Assembly (NCBI GenBank): GCA_905181865.1
Contig: CAJIZG010000002.1
Span: 266,508 to 330,507 of the forward strand
Origin: Urechidicola croceus
Lineage (GTDB): Bacteria; Bacteroidota; Bacteroidia; Flavobacteriales; Flavobacteriaceae
Length of the DNA: 64,000 nucleotides
Direction of reading: 5' to 3'
Part shown: positions 43,533 through 53,312 of the stretch, piece by piece
Layout: the number at the start of each line of letters is the position of its first letter
How positions within the stretch are numbered: the stretch's first letter is position 1
Notes under the pieces: model-generated
Told to the model about the DNA's origin: nothing
Databases searched by the model: none
What the model saw: the letters and a program-made list of their open reading frames with translations, nothing else
Program-made: the position numbers and the translations under genes

Positions 43533-45059
43533 ATGAAAATAAATACTGTAGTTAACCTAAGTCTAATCTTTTTGTTAATGTCTTTTATTACTTTAGTCTC
43601 TTGTTCTAAGTTGGGTACTCAAAAAAATCAAAAGACTTCAATATCAAAACAACCTAACTTCTTATTTGTTTTGGTAGATGATCAACCTTTTGACGCATTG
43701 GGGATGAGTGGACGCTATCCGTTTTTAGAAACACCCAATATAGACAGATTGGCTAAAGAAGGTGCACAAGTAGAAAATTTTTTTGTAACACAATCTATTT
43801 GCTCTCCTTCAAGAGCTAGTTTCTTAACCGGTACTTACCCTCATATTCATGGTGTCAACCAGAACAACCGACATGTAGATCCCAAATGGGATGAGTTTGC
43901 TCCATATTCTTCTCATTTACAAAAAGAAGGTTATGAGACCGCACATGTAGGGAAAATTCATATGGCACATTATAAAGGGAAAGAGCATATCAGGCCCGGT
44001 TTTGATTATTGGTTTAGTTTTGTGGGTCAAGGAAAATATTTTGATCCTCCCGTCAACGAAAACGGAAAGGAATATCAAGAAAAGGGATATATGACAGATA
44101 TCTTGACTGAAAAGGCTATTTCTTGGTTAAAAGAAAAACGAGATCCAAACAAACCATTTAGTTTAAACCTTTGGCATAAAGCGGTACATCAACCACATTT
44201 GCCAGCTCCTAGACATGCAGATTTATACAAAGATGAAAAATTACCAATACCGCCTTACAATACCCACAAAGAAACTTTTAAAGGCAAACCAGAATGGCAA
44301 CGAAAAAAAACTTACGGGTTTGATTGGAAAGATAACCTCCCAATCCCTGCAGAATTACCAGAACAAGAATGGCCTATAAATTATGATAGAAATATGGATT
44401 TGTTACGTTGCTTATCATCAATTGATGAATCTTTAGGAAGCGTATTAGCCACTTTGGAAGAAATGGGAGAGTTAGATAACACTGTAATTATCTACAGTAG
44501 TGATAATGGTTATTTTATGGGCGAGCACACTTTTTTAGATAAACGCTTAGCTTATGAGAATTCAATGCGCGTGCCTATGCTTATTCGCTACCCAAAGCTA
44601 ATAAAACCAAACACTATAATAGATGAGCAATGTTTAAATATTGATATGGCTCCAACAATTCTTAACATAGCTGGAATAGAGAAACCTGACTATATGCAAG
44701 GAGAATCAATGGTGAATTTGTTGAAGGGTAATAAAGAAGATAATTGGAGAAAATCGATGCTGTTTGAATATTATCTAGATACTTATTGGCCTTATGCTGG
44801 ACCAAATCAAATCGCAGTTAGAACCGAAAATTATAAGTTGGTAGACGCTTTTTTAGAAAATGATATTGATGAGTTGTATGATCTCAAAAATGATCCAGGA
44901 GAGATGAAAAACTTAATTAATGTAGAAGCCTATGATAGCATAGAAGAAGAACTCCGAAATGAAGCAACCAAATTAAAAAAACAATATAAATACAATCCAA
45001 ACAGAGATTGGTGGTTAAAAGAAGTACTAAGGTCAAAAGGAACCAAACAAAAGCACTAG
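43533..45059 (+). CDS. sulfatase (formylglycine-type), lipoprotein
   Basis: A 508-residue exported sulfatase. The signal peptide ends MSFITLVSC-SKLG. The metal-binding start FVLVDDQPFDALG, the modified Cys motif C90-S-P-S-R (QSICSPSRASFLTG), HVGKIH, HKAVHQPHLP and SSDNGYFMGEHTFLDKR are all present. Cys90 must be oxidised to formylglycine by a separate maturase not encoded here. It removes sulfate esters from a polysaccharide or oligosaccharide. It is the first gene of the utilisation locus, upstream of the sensor. The closest relative in the window is the sulfatase at 58985 (shared EHxFxDKRxxYE). The exact sulfated sugar is not deducible. Confidence 0.93.
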   Translation: MKINTVVNLSLIFLLMSFITLVSCSKLGTQKNQKTSISKQPNFLFVLVDDQPFDALGMSGRYPFLETPNIDRLAKEGAQVENFFVTQSICSPSRASFLTGTYPHIHGVNQNNRHVDPKWDEFAPYSSHLQKEGYETAHVGKIHMAHYKGKEHIRPGFDYWFSFVGQGKYFDPPVNENGKEYQEKGYMTDILTEKAISWLKEKRDPNKPFSLNLWHKAVHQPHLPAPRHADLYKDEKLPIPPYNTHKETFKGKPEWQRKKTYGFDWKDNLPIPAELPEQEWPINYDRNMDLLRCLSSIDESLGSVLATLEEMGELDNTVIIYSSDNGYFMGEHTFLDKRLAYENSMRVPMLIRYPKLIKPNTIIDEQCLNIDMAPTILNIAGIEKPDYMQGESMVNLLKGNKEDNWRKSMLFEYYLDTYWPYAGPNQIAVRTENYKLVDAFLENDIDELYDLKNDPGEMKNLINVEAYDSIEEELRNEATKLKKQYKYNPNRDWWLKEVLRSKGTKQKH

Positions 45060-45226
45060 TTACTGCTGTAGATAGAGAGTTGTTTTTATTTTTTTGAGTA
45101 GCCTAATTTTCAGCAACAAAATTAATAAATTGTACTTTTACAAATAGAAGCCCTTGTTAATGAACTTGCTCAAACTCAAAAAAGTTTAAACGAGTTCGAT
45201 GTTAATTTTCAAAATTCATTGTTATA

Positions 45227-48200
45227 ATGAGATGTATTTTTTACATAGTTTACTTTTTAATGTTTTTTATCCCGGGCCAAATATATGGACAGCAAATTAA
45301 ACATCTTGGTGCTTATGATGGGGTTAAAAGTGGTGCTGTACGTGCTTTTGCAAAGGATACTTTGGGCTATATGTGGATTGGAACTGCACAAGGCTTAAAT
45401 AGGTACTCTGGATATAATTTTAAAAACTATAACAAGTATACAACCCATGGCATTGTAGATATTATTAGCAAAAACGGAAATCTGTTTGTTTTAGGTTCTA
45501 AAGGAGAACTTTTGCAATATCAATACGAACAAGATCACTTCAAAAGCCTTTTAAACTTAAAGTCCCGCAATTTTTTATGTTTTGAACAAATCAATGACAA
45601 TACTATAATTATTGGTCTTAAATCGGGGTTATTAATTTATGATTTTAAATCCAAAAAATTAAGTAAAGTCTTTTATCCAAAGACCTTTTTTAATAGACAA
45701 ATTCATGTAAAACAAAATAAAGTATACGTTGCATCTACAAAAGGAATCAATGTGTACGATTTTTTTGAAAAAAATAATCAATTAGTAAAACACAATACAC
45801 TATTAAAAAATATTGAAACCCTTGATTTTGATTTTGACAAGCAAAATCGGATTTGGGCAGGAACTTACCAGAAAGGCCTTTTTGTTATTGATAATGAAAA
45901 AGTAAATAAAGTACCCCTTTTTGATAAGCGAATAAAAACAACTACGATAAGATCCATTGTGTTTGATAAAGATGATAAAGCATTATTAGCACTAGAAGGA
46001 CTGGGTTTATTGACAATGAATGAAAATTTTAAAGTTGTTAATAAAATAAAATACAATCCGAATAGTTTAAACTCCTTAAGTCAGAAAAGTATCTATAAAA
46101 TTTTTGTTGATAACGACAATATATATTGGCTTGGGCTAAGAGAAGTTGGTATTGATTTGATTTTCCCTAGAGATAATGCCTTTAAAAATATCTCTTACGT
46201 TCCATACAAATCAAACAGTATTCCCAACAATTATATCCGCTCTATATACTTTGAAGAAAGTGGAAATGTTTGGTTTGGTTCAGAAAATGGCCTCAGTAAA
46301 CTTTCACCAGAAGGAAAGTGGACTAATTATAATAAGAACTCAAGTCTTTTAAATAAGCCCGTATTAACTATTAATAAGTATGGGAAACATCTCCTTTTAG
46401 GTGTTTATGGTAATGGATTGCTTCAGTTTAACCCAAAAACAGGAGAAACTAAAGACTTTCCTTTAATAGAAAATGAAAAGAAATCTAAATTAATTTTTAC
46501 AACCTACGTAGATGAGAATGATATATGGGTAGGAGGAATTGATGGTCCTGTAAAACATTATCAAAATAGTAACTTAGTAAACAGTTATAAAACGGGTAAT
46601 GCCAGAACAATTGTTGCAGGTAATAAAAATATAATATATGTAGGTTCTGCAAATGGATTGTTTGAAATTAATAAGGCCACAAAAAACTTAAAAAAAATAA
46701 AAAGCCCAGGCTTCAAGAACCTTGACCAGATTTACTCATTATTTTTTGATAAACAAAACAATTGTCTTTGGATTGGAAATACGCAAGGGCTCTTAAAATA
46801 TGATTTTTCTACCAATGATACAACACTCCTAAACAAAGAACTAAATTTTGAATCGGGCACGGTTTTTTCCATTCAAAAAGATGCAAACCAAAATTTGTGG
46901 TTAGGAAGCTATTCAGGATTATGGAAATTAAATACAAAAAAAACTATTATTAGTAAGTATGATACTAGAGATGGTATAACGATTGAGACTTTTGGCATTG
47001 GGGCTTCTACAAAATCTAATGACGGGCGTATAGCTTTTGGCGGGCCAAAAGGTGCTGCGCTATTTAATCCATTAAATCTGCCAAAAGAAAAAGAAGATTT
47101 TAAGATTTATGTTTCTGATTTTAAAGTGAATGGTGTTGTGCCTGATAGCACAATCCTTAAAAAAAACATAAATTTCCTTGAAAAGGTTGAACTTAATTAT
47201 AACCAGAATTCACTAAGTTTTGATTTTGAGACTCCCAGTCTTTATAGATCAAAAAAACAGACATTTTCTTGGCAGTTAAAAGGCTATGATGAACACCCTA
47301 TTATATCAAAAAATAGTAGGATGGCTATTTATTCAAAAATACCCCCAGGCACTTATTCTTTAGAAGCTAAAGTCACCAATGTAAATGGAGTATCTTCTCT
47401 AGAAACGTACACTGTTGATATCATTATTAAAAACCCATTTTGGCTAAGTTATTGGGCTTTTTTAGGATATACTATACTGGGATTTGTACTATTATATTTA
47501 TTTCTTCAACTAAAACAATCAAGAACTCAGAAAAAAAATAACGAAAATAAAATAAAATTTTTCACCGAAGTTGCCCATGATATTAGGACACCAGTTACAT
47601 TAATTCAACTCTTGGTTTCTCAGCTTTCTTCTGAAGAAAATAAATTTCAAAATAGCTTTGATTTAATTCATCGAAACACGCAAAATTTAAACGAATATGT
47701 CACACAGCTTTTGGATTTCCAAAAAGCAGATCGTGGGATGCTTAAATTATCCGTAAGTAAAATAGATTTAAAGAAGATTTTGCATAGAATTGTTGCTGAG
47801 GTAGAGCCATTACTCAAACAAAAATCTATAGATATTTCCATAGCCGTGCCAAAGACCTACCTATGGTTTGATGAGAATAAAATGTCTAGAATTTTTTATA
47901 ATTTAATTTCAAATGCTATTAAATATAGTGAAGAAGGTGGGCATATTGAGATAAATGCTTCAGCAAATAACAAAACTATTAAAATAGATTTTATTGATTA
48001 TGGTTTTGGGGTTCCCGAGAAAGAGCAAAAATTAATTTTTTCAAGATTTACAAGAGGAACTAACATTAACAATAAAGGAATTTCCGGTTCTGGCATTGGT
48101 TTAATGATTTCAAAAAAAATAGTTGAATTACACGGTGGGAAAATTGAATTAAAAAGTAAGGAAAATTTGGGTGCTACGTTTTCTGTGATTTTACAAAAAG

Positions 48201-49033
48201 GAAGTGAACATTATAACGAAAAAGATATATTAATTAAAGATAAAGACACAAATAAATCTGAGTTTATTGAAGATGATATTAACTCAAAGATACGCATACT
48301 ACTTGTTGATGATAATGAAGATTTAAGAGTAACTATTAAAAAGGAATTAGAAAAGAAATACACCGTTATAGATGCACCTAATGGTAAGGAGGCACTTTTA
48401 ATAGCAGTAGCAAAAAATCCAGATTTAATCATAACAGATGTTATGATGCCTGTAATGGGTGGCAAGGAATTATGTAATATCATAAAAACAAATTTTCAGA
48501 CGAGTCATATCCCTGTTATTATGATCACAGCTTTAAGTGAAGTTGATGATAAAGTGGAAGGATTAGAAATTGGAGCAGATGCTTATGTTGAAAAGCCTTT
48601 TAATATGAAAATTTTGATGGCAACAGCTAACAACCTTATCAAGTCTAGGCAAAGGCTAAATCGAATTTTCAACCCAAATTCAGAAGATAAAGTAAAAATC
48701 AAATCAGCTGATGATAATTTCTTATCTGAGGTGGTTCAAATAATTAAAGACAACATTACAAATAGTGAATTTTCAATTGATTTAATATCTGAGAAAACTG
48801 GGCTCAGCAGGTCAAGTTTATTTCGAAAATTAAAAGGATTGACAAATATGTCGCCTGTAGATTTAGTGATTAGAATTAAATTAAATCATGCAGCAGAATT
48901 ACTTAAGAATAAGGCAGATATGAGAATGAGTGATGTGGCTTATGAATCAGGTTTTAACGACCCAAGATATTTTAGTACGTTATTCAAAAAGACCTTTGGC
49001 AAAACACCAAAAGAATATAGTATAGAGAATTAA
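45227..49033 (+). CDS. hybrid two-component system regulator (HTCS)
   Basis: A 1,268-residue one-protein signalling system. After a signal peptide (IPGQIYG-QQ) comes a two-component propeller region (about 25-615; AKDTLGYMWIGTAQGLNRYS), a Y_Y_Y domain (to about 735) and a membrane helix (about 740-760). The histidine kinase has FTEVAHDIRTPVTLIQ with H784, then an ATPase domain with LISNAIKYSEEGGHIE. A receiver domain follows (LLVDDNEDLR; ITDVMMPVMGG, Asp near 1070). The end is an AraC helix-turn-helix (about 1178-1268; SRSSLFRKLKGLTNMSPVDL). Such proteins sense glycan oligosaccharides and activate the local locus. It is monocistronic between two sulfatase regions, with a likely operator at 49115-49147. 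Confidence 0.96.
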   Translation: MRCIFYIVYFLMFFIPGQIYGQQIKHLGAYDGVKSGAVRAFAKDTLGYMWIGTAQGLNRYSGYNFKNYNKYTTHGIVDIISKNGNLFVLGSKGELLQYQYEQDHFKSLLNLKSRNFLCFEQINDNTIIIGLKSGLLIYDFKSKKLSKVFYPKTFFNRQIHVKQNKVYVASTKGINVYDFFEKNNQLVKHNTLLKNIETLDFDFDKQNRIWAGTYQKGLFVIDNEKVNKVPLFDKRIKTTTIRSIVFDKDDKALLALEGLGLLTMNENFKVVNKIKYNPNSLNSLSQKSIYKIFVDNDNIYWLGLREVGIDLIFPRDNAFKNISYVPYKSNSIPNNYIRSIYFEESGNVWFGSENGLSKLSPEGKWTNYNKNSSLLNKPVLTINKYGKHLLLGVYGNGLLQFNPKTGETKDFPLIENEKKSKLIFTTYVDENDIWVGGIDGPVKHYQNSNLVNSYKTGNARTIVAGNKNIIYVGSANGLFEINKATKNLKKIKSPGFKNLDQIYSLFFDKQNNCLWIGNTQGLLKYDFSTNDTTLLNKELNFESGTVFSIQKDANQNLWLGSYSGLWKLNTKKTIISKYDTRDGITIETFGIGASTKSNDGRIAFGGPKGAALFNPLNLPKEKEDFKIYVSDFKVNGVVPDSTILKKNINFLEKVELNYNQNSLSFDFETPSLYRSKKQTFSWQLKGYDEHPIISKNSRMAIYSKIPPGTYSLEAKVTNVNGVSSLETYTVDIIIKNPFWLSYWAFLGYTILGFVLLYLFLQLKQSRTQKKNNENKIKFFTEVAHDIRTPVTLIQLLVSQLSSEENKFQNSFDLIHRNTQNLNEYVTQLLDFQKADRGMLKLSVSKIDLKKILHRIVAEVEPLLKQKSIDISIAVPKTYLWFDENKMSRIFYNLISNAIKYSEEGGHIEINASANNKTIKIDFIDYGFGVPEKEQKLIFSRFTRGTNINNKGISGSGIGLMISKKIVELHGGKIELKSKENLGATFSVILQKGSEHYNEKDILIKDKDTNKSEFIEDDINSKIRILLVDDNEDLRVTIKKELEKKYTVIDAPNGKEALLIAVAKNPDLIITDVMMPVMGGKELCNIIKTNFQTSHIPVIMITALSEVDDKVEGLEIGADAYVEKPFNMKILMATANNLIKSRQRLNRIFNPNSEDKVKIKSADDNFLSEVVQIIKDNITNSEFSIDLISEKTGLSRSSLFRKLKGLTNMSPVDLVIRIKLNHAAELLKNKADMRMSDVAYESGFNDPRYFSTLFKKTFGKTPKEYSIEN

Positions 49034-49114
49034 AAAATTAAGCGGTTTTTCTTGAAGTTTATAGATACTAACTAATCAAAAATAGAAATGGCCTGTATCT
49101 TCTTTCTAGTTACC

Positions 49115-49147
49115 AAATATTAAACACTAATGGATAAATATTAAACA
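49115..49147 (+). promoter_or_regulatory. direct repeats with 21-bp period, candidate HTCS operator
   Basis: AAATATTAAACA occurs exactly at 49115-49126 and 49136-49147. The start-to-start distance of 21 bp is two helical turns, so both copies face the same side of DNA, as AraC-type domains require. The pair lies 53 nt upstream of the SusC-like stub at 49200 and directly after the HTCS gene, whose C-terminus is an AraC domain. Confidence 0.6.
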
Positions 49148-49199
49148 TTAAAATACAGAGTTTCTCACAAATTTGTTCATATAATAAGAACTTCATATT

Positions 49200-49403
49200 A
49201 TGAGAAAAATAGTTTTCTATATCCTGATGTTGTCTCCTGTAATTCTGGTCGCACAAGAAATCACACTTAAAGGAACTGTAATAGATAGAGATTCTAAAAC
49301 ACCTCTTCCAGGGGTATCTATTTTAATTAAGAAAACTTCAAAAGGTGTTTTCAGTGATTTTGATGGTAATTTTGAAACAGCTGCCAATAATAACATTGAT
49401 TAG
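49200..49403 (+). pseudogene. SusC-like receptor, N-terminal stub
   Basis: A 67-codon frame with signal peptide (MRKIVFYILMLSPVILVA-QE) and a carboxypeptidase-D regulatory domain start: TLKGTVIDRDSKTPLPGVSI, then KTSKGVFSDFDGNFETAANN, as at the start of SusC/RagA proteins (compare NLGVATDFDGNFSIT of the intact SusC at 53313). It ends in TAG where only the first 67 of about 1,000 residues are present, 28 nt before the next sulfatase. It looks like the remains of a deleted receptor whose promoter now drives the sulfatases. Confidence 0.75.
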
Positions 49404-49431
49404 CCCCTTAAACAATCGCATTAATTTAAAA

Positions 49432-50772
49432 ATGACTAAAAATAAATTCACTTTTTTATTCCTATTAATTCAGTGTTTCTACTCTTTTGGTCAGAAACCC
49501 AATATCGTCTATATATTTGCAGATGATTTGGGTTATGGAGATTTGAGTTGTTATGGTGCAAAAGATATCAATACCCCAAACATTGACCAGATTGCAAAAC
49601 AAGGAATTAAATTTACAGAATTCTATTCAGCTTCATCAGTTTGCAGTCCTTCTAGAGCAGCCTTGTTAACAGGGAGGTATCCACAACGAATGGGAATAAA
49701 TACTGTTTTTTTTCCAGAGAGTTTTACAGGCATTCCTGATACAGAAATAACAATTCCAGAAATACTAAAAGAAAAAGGATATGCAACTGGAATCGTTGGA
49801 AAATGGCATTTGGGACATCATTATCAATATTTACCATTGCAACAAGGTTTTGACGAGTATTTTGGAATTCCGTATAGTAATGATATGGAGAGCGTTGTAT
49901 ATATGAGAGGAAATGAAGTAGAATCCTATAAAGTAAAACAACAATACATTACCAAAACCTATACAAAAGAAGCACAAAAGTTTATTACAAAAAACAAAGA
50001 TAATTCGTTTTTTCTCTACATAGCCCATTCTATGCCACATGTTCCTCTCTATGCTTCTGAAGAATTTATAGGAACTTCTAAAAGAGGTTTATATGGTGAT
50101 GTAGTACAAGAGCTAGACTGGAGTGTAGGGCAAATTCTAAAAAGTCTTCGAGAACATGGAATTTTAGAAAACACACTTATTGTCTTTTCTAGTGATAATG
50201 GACCATGGCTAGCAATGAAAGAAGATGGAGGGTCTGCAGGAGACTTAAGAGAAGGAAAAACATTTACGTTTGATGGAGGTATGAAGGTACCCACAGTAGC
50301 TATGTGGAAAAATAGAATTCCTCAAGGCATTATTAATACTGAAGTAGCCAGCCAAATGGATTGGTTTCCTACAATAGCTAATATTACAGGGAGTTCAATT
50401 CCGAAAGGTTTGGTTATTGATGGATTGGATATATCTAAGGTTTTAACTAATAAAGGAAATCGTAAAAATTCAGATTTACTCTTTCTTGATGGGAAACAAT
50501 TACAGGGGTACAGAAGTGGACAATGGAAAGTAAAATTGCCTTATAAAGGATTTAGAGGAAATAAATGGAAGCAATTTGTAAAAGCACATGACACCTTATT
50601 ATTTAATTTAAACACAGACCCAGGAGAAAAAAACAATCTCTTTGAAAAGTACCCAGAAAAGGCAAAGGAAATACTGAAAGAAATGATTGAGAAGTATCAA
50701 GACATGGGAAAACTTCCTCCTTCACTTATAACCAAAGCACAAGCAGACCAAAGTCATTTTAAAAAACAATAA
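49432..50772 (+). CDS. arylsulfatase-type sulfatase
   Basis: A 446-residue exported enzyme. ATG 49432 opens a clean signal peptide (MTKNKFTFLFLLIQCFYSFG-Q); the longer frame begins inside the SusC stub. The active-site elements are YIFADDLGYGDLSCYG, C71-S-P-S-R (SSVCSPSRAALLTG), GKWHLGH, HSMPHVPL and SSDNGPW. This is the classical arylsulfatase-A-like set. It needs formylglycine formation at Cys71. It runs 10 nt ahead of the next sulfatase gene, so the two are co-transcribed. Position behind the repeats at 49115 suggests control by the HTCS. Confidence 0.93.
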   Translation: MTKNKFTFLFLLIQCFYSFGQKPNIVYIFADDLGYGDLSCYGAKDINTPNIDQIAKQGIKFTEFYSASSVCSPSRAALLTGRYPQRMGINTVFFPESFTGIPDTEITIPEILKEKGYATGIVGKWHLGHHYQYLPLQQGFDEYFGIPYSNDMESVVYMRGNEVESYKVKQQYITKTYTKEAQKFITKNKDNSFFLYIAHSMPHVPLYASEEFIGTSKRGLYGDVVQELDWSVGQILKSLREHGILENTLIVFSSDNGPWLAMKEDGGSAGDLREGKTFTFDGGMKVPTVAMWKNRIPQGIINTEVASQMDWFPTIANITGSSIPKGLVIDGLDISKVLTNKGNRKNSDLLFLDGKQLQGYRSGQWKVKLPYKGFRGNKWKQFVKAHDTLLFNLNTDPGEKNNLFEKYPEKAKEILKEMIEKYQDMGKLPPSLITKAQADQSHFKKQ

Positions 50773-50782
50773 ATCATAACAG

Positions 50783-52222
50783 ATGAAAACTAACAGTACC
50801 TCGTATCTATTAATAATTGGATTAATCTTAACTTTTTTAAGTTGTAAAACTTCAAAATTAAAGAATGACAATGATGAAAAGCCCCCTAACTTTATTGTAA
50901 TTTTAACGGATGATCAAGGTTGGAATGGAACCTCTGTTCAAATGATGGATGATGAAGTTCAATCAAAAAGTGATTACCATCAAACGCCTAATTTAGAAAA
51001 ATTAGCAAATCGCGGTATGCGGTTTTCTTCAGCCTATGCCAGTGCACCAGTGTGCTCTCCATCGCGTTATAGTATTCAGTTTGGACAAACTCCAGCGCGC
51101 TTAAAAATGATAAGAGTAGGGATGAATACCAAGCATATCAATCATCAAACCTCTTACACCATTCCAAAACTGTTAAAAAAAGTCAATCCAGATTATAAAA
51201 CAGCTCATTTTGGTAAATGGGGAATTGGTGTACACCCCTCAGAGCTTGGTTATGATGAAAGTGATGGTATTACAGGAAATAAAGATGGCGTTTTCAATTA
51301 CAAAGCAGGCGGTAAACAGTGGCAAAATAATGTTGACGAGGACCCTAAAAAAATATTTAGTACGACCGAGAGGGCAATTAACTTTCTTGAAAGACAAGCC
51401 AAGTCAAATACCCCATTTTTTTTACAAGTTTCTCATTATGCTGTTCACTCTGATGTTATGATGCGAAAGGAAACACTAGAAAAATACAAAAACATTGAAA
51501 AAGGTACCTATCAAAGACATGCTGGTTTTGCTGCAATGACGGAAGATTTAGACAGTGGAGTTGGATTATTACTTGAGCGTTTAAAGGCATTGGGGTTAGA
51601 GGAAAACACGTATGTAATCTATACGTCTGATAATGGCGCTGTTCCAATAATGCCTCCCAAACCTAAGTACAATAAAGGCTCAAATTTCCCTTTAAGTAGG
51701 GGTAAGTGGGATGCCATGGAAGGAGGAATTAGAGTGCCTTTTGTTATCGCAGGGCCTCAAATTCTTGCTGGATTAGAGTCAAAAACACCCATTACACATT
51801 CAGATTTGCTACCCACCATTATTGATTTAGCTGGACTAAAGTTACCTCTTCAAGATGATTTAGATGGAGGAAGTTTTAAAGCAATACTTGCCAATAAAGG
51901 CAAAGGAAATGTTTCACGTTTTTCGGAAGGATTAATCTTTCATGTGCCTTATAAAAATGGAATAGCACTTAAAAGAGCACATTCTGCCATCATAATTGAT
52001 AACTTTAAATTGATAAAGTTCCACGACAGTGGTGAACTTATGCTATTTAATCTTAATGAAGATTTAGAAGAGAAAAACAATCTAGCATTATCTCTCCCTA
52101 ATAAAGTCCATACACTAGAGAAAGCATTAGATGCTTATTTAAGTAAGGTAAAAGCCCCAAAATGGAAACCAGGAATTACTTGGAAAAATAAACCTATCGA
52201 AAAAATAAATTCCTATCACTAG
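50783..52222 (+). CDS. sulfatase (formylglycine-type), lipoprotein
   Basis: A 479-residue lipoprotein with signal ending LILTFLSC-KTSK. Visible elements are VILTDDQGWNGTSVQ, C91-S-P-S-R (APVCSPSRYSIQFGQ), FGKWGIGVHP, SHYAVHSD and YTSDNGAVPIMPP. The segment after the Cys motif (RYSIQFGQTPARL) differs from the LLTG of the other sulfatases, indicating another subfamily and another sulfate position. It overlaps no neighbour but lies 10 nt after the preceding gene. A signal anchor suggests it is on the cell surface or in the periplasm. Confidence 0.92.
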   Translation: MKTNSTSYLLIIGLILTFLSCKTSKLKNDNDEKPPNFIVILTDDQGWNGTSVQMMDDEVQSKSDYHQTPNLEKLANRGMRFSSAYASAPVCSPSRYSIQFGQTPARLKMIRVGMNTKHINHQTSYTIPKLLKKVNPDYKTAHFGKWGIGVHPSELGYDESDGITGNKDGVFNYKAGGKQWQNNVDEDPKKIFSTTERAINFLERQAKSNTPFFLQVSHYAVHSDVMMRKETLEKYKNIEKGTYQRHAGFAAMTEDLDSGVGLLLERLKALGLEENTYVIYTSDNGAVPIMPPKPKYNKGSNFPLSRGKWDAMEGGIRVPFVIAGPQILAGLESKTPITHSDLLPTIIDLAGLKLPLQDDLDGGSFKAILANKGKGNVSRFSEGLIFHVPYKNGIALKRAHSAIIIDNFKLIKFHDSGELMLFNLNEDLEEKNNLALSLPNKVHTLEKALDAYLSKVKAPKWKPGITWKNKPIEKINSYH

Positions 52223-52362
52223 TATTTTAATCATTCAATAACGTTTTGCTTATAAAACCCTGTAAATATGTTAGTTTGGTTAAATAGTTTAATGATTTGA
52301 ACAATTTTTAAATCATCAACTAGTAATTGATATATAGTTTTACTCAAAACAATTATACAATT

Positions 52363-52695
52363 ATGAAACAATTTATTTTACTAGCATTTCTAACAGTCTT
52401 TACTTCAAATGTATTTGCTCAAGATGATCTGGCTAAAAAAGCAACTAAAATTACCAATGAGATGACCGAAGTTCTTTCTTTAAATGAGGAAGAAAAAGCT
52501 AAGGTTTATGAAATTCAATTGAACCGTTTTCAGGAAGTAGTATCAATACGTGAGAAATACAAAGACGATTCAGAAACAAGAAAACCTGAATTAAAAAAAG
52601 TGTACAAGCGCTTATTTGGAAAATTAAAAAAAGCTCTTGGTAAAGCCAAGATGCAACAATGGGCTGATTATAAAAGAGAAATAGGTCGAGAATAA
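52363..52695 (+). CDS. small exported helical protein
   Basis: A 110-residue periplasmic protein with signal peptide MKQFILLAFLTVFTSNVFA-QD. The mature part is almost entirely helical and charged (ITNEMTEVLSLNEEEKAKVY, then KKALGKAKMQQWADYKREIG), which resembles the Spy/CpxP-like arrangement of T/S-x-EQ-helices, though I cannot claim membership. ATG 52363 is preferred over 52327, which precedes the signal peptide. It lies 27 nt ahead of the next gene, within the locus. Small proteins of this type are frequent before SusC genes, and the function is unknown. Confidence 0.65.
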   Translation: MKQFILLAFLTVFTSNVFAQDDLAKKATKITNEMTEVLSLNEEEKAKVYEIQLNRFQEVVSIREKYKDDSETRKPELKKVYKRLFGKLKKALGKAKMQQWADYKREIGRE

Positions 52696-52722
52696 AAATT
52701 AAATAATTAAAAACACAATATC

Positions 52723-53307
52723 ATGATTAAAAAAATTACTCAAAATGTAACTAAATTAATTTGGCGAAATAGTCTTTTTGCTTTCGCTTTATTATTAAGT
52801 ATGACTGCCAACTCTCAAGAAGTTGATGATGAATATTTACTAAACCCTGGTATTAATTCAACATTAGGAACCTCTACAACACCTTCAACAGGCGTTGATG
52901 GTAATGGTCAAATGTCTGCTTCAAATACAGCTGGTTGGACAGAATATAATTCAGTAGCTTATATTGATTCTGGTGGAACCGATGGAAACTGCCACTCTGA
53001 AGATAGAATGTTTAGGCTTTATAAAAAAGGAGGAACTTCGGGACAATTTGTAGCTCAGACAGTAACGCTTCCAGCTGGTAATTATAATTGGTCATTTTGG
53101 ACTAAGTGGGGGGTAGTGGTAGATTATAACGCTGGAGATGCGGAAAAGCCTGAATTTACAATCTCGGCTGGTGAAACAGTTCTCCAAACTACGATTACGA
53201 CTCAGCCAAATGCAATTGAAACATGGGTTGAACAAACCGGTGTTTTTAATAACCAAATAGTAGATAGTTTAAGTATACTACTCAATCAAAAAATATCAAA
53301 AAATTAA
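52723..53307 (+). CDS. exported beta-sandwich protein, probably truncated
   Basis: A 194-residue protein with signal peptide ending LLLSMTANS-QEVD. It begins with a carbohydrate-binding-like beta-sandwich pattern: LNPGINSTLGTSTTPSTGVD, FVAQTVTLPAGNYNWSFWTK and VLQTTITTQPNAIETWVEQT. The segment TTITTQPxAxxxWVxQTGxxxN also appears in the chimeric gene at 58107 (TTITTQPTAVNSWVQQTGTY), where it is followed by a T9SS sorting domain. Here the protein stops soon after, without that domain, suggesting a lost 3' end. It is 5 nt before susC. Confidence 0.65.
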   Translation: MIKKITQNVTKLIWRNSLFAFALLLSMTANSQEVDDEYLLNPGINSTLGTSTTPSTGVDGNGQMSASNTAGWTEYNSVAYIDSGGTDGNCHSEDRMFRLYKKGGTSGQFVAQTVTLPAGNYNWSFWTKWGVVVDYNAGDAEKPEFTISAGETVLQTTITTQPNAIETWVEQTGVFNNQIVDSLSILLNQKISKN

Positions 53308-53312
53308 AAATT

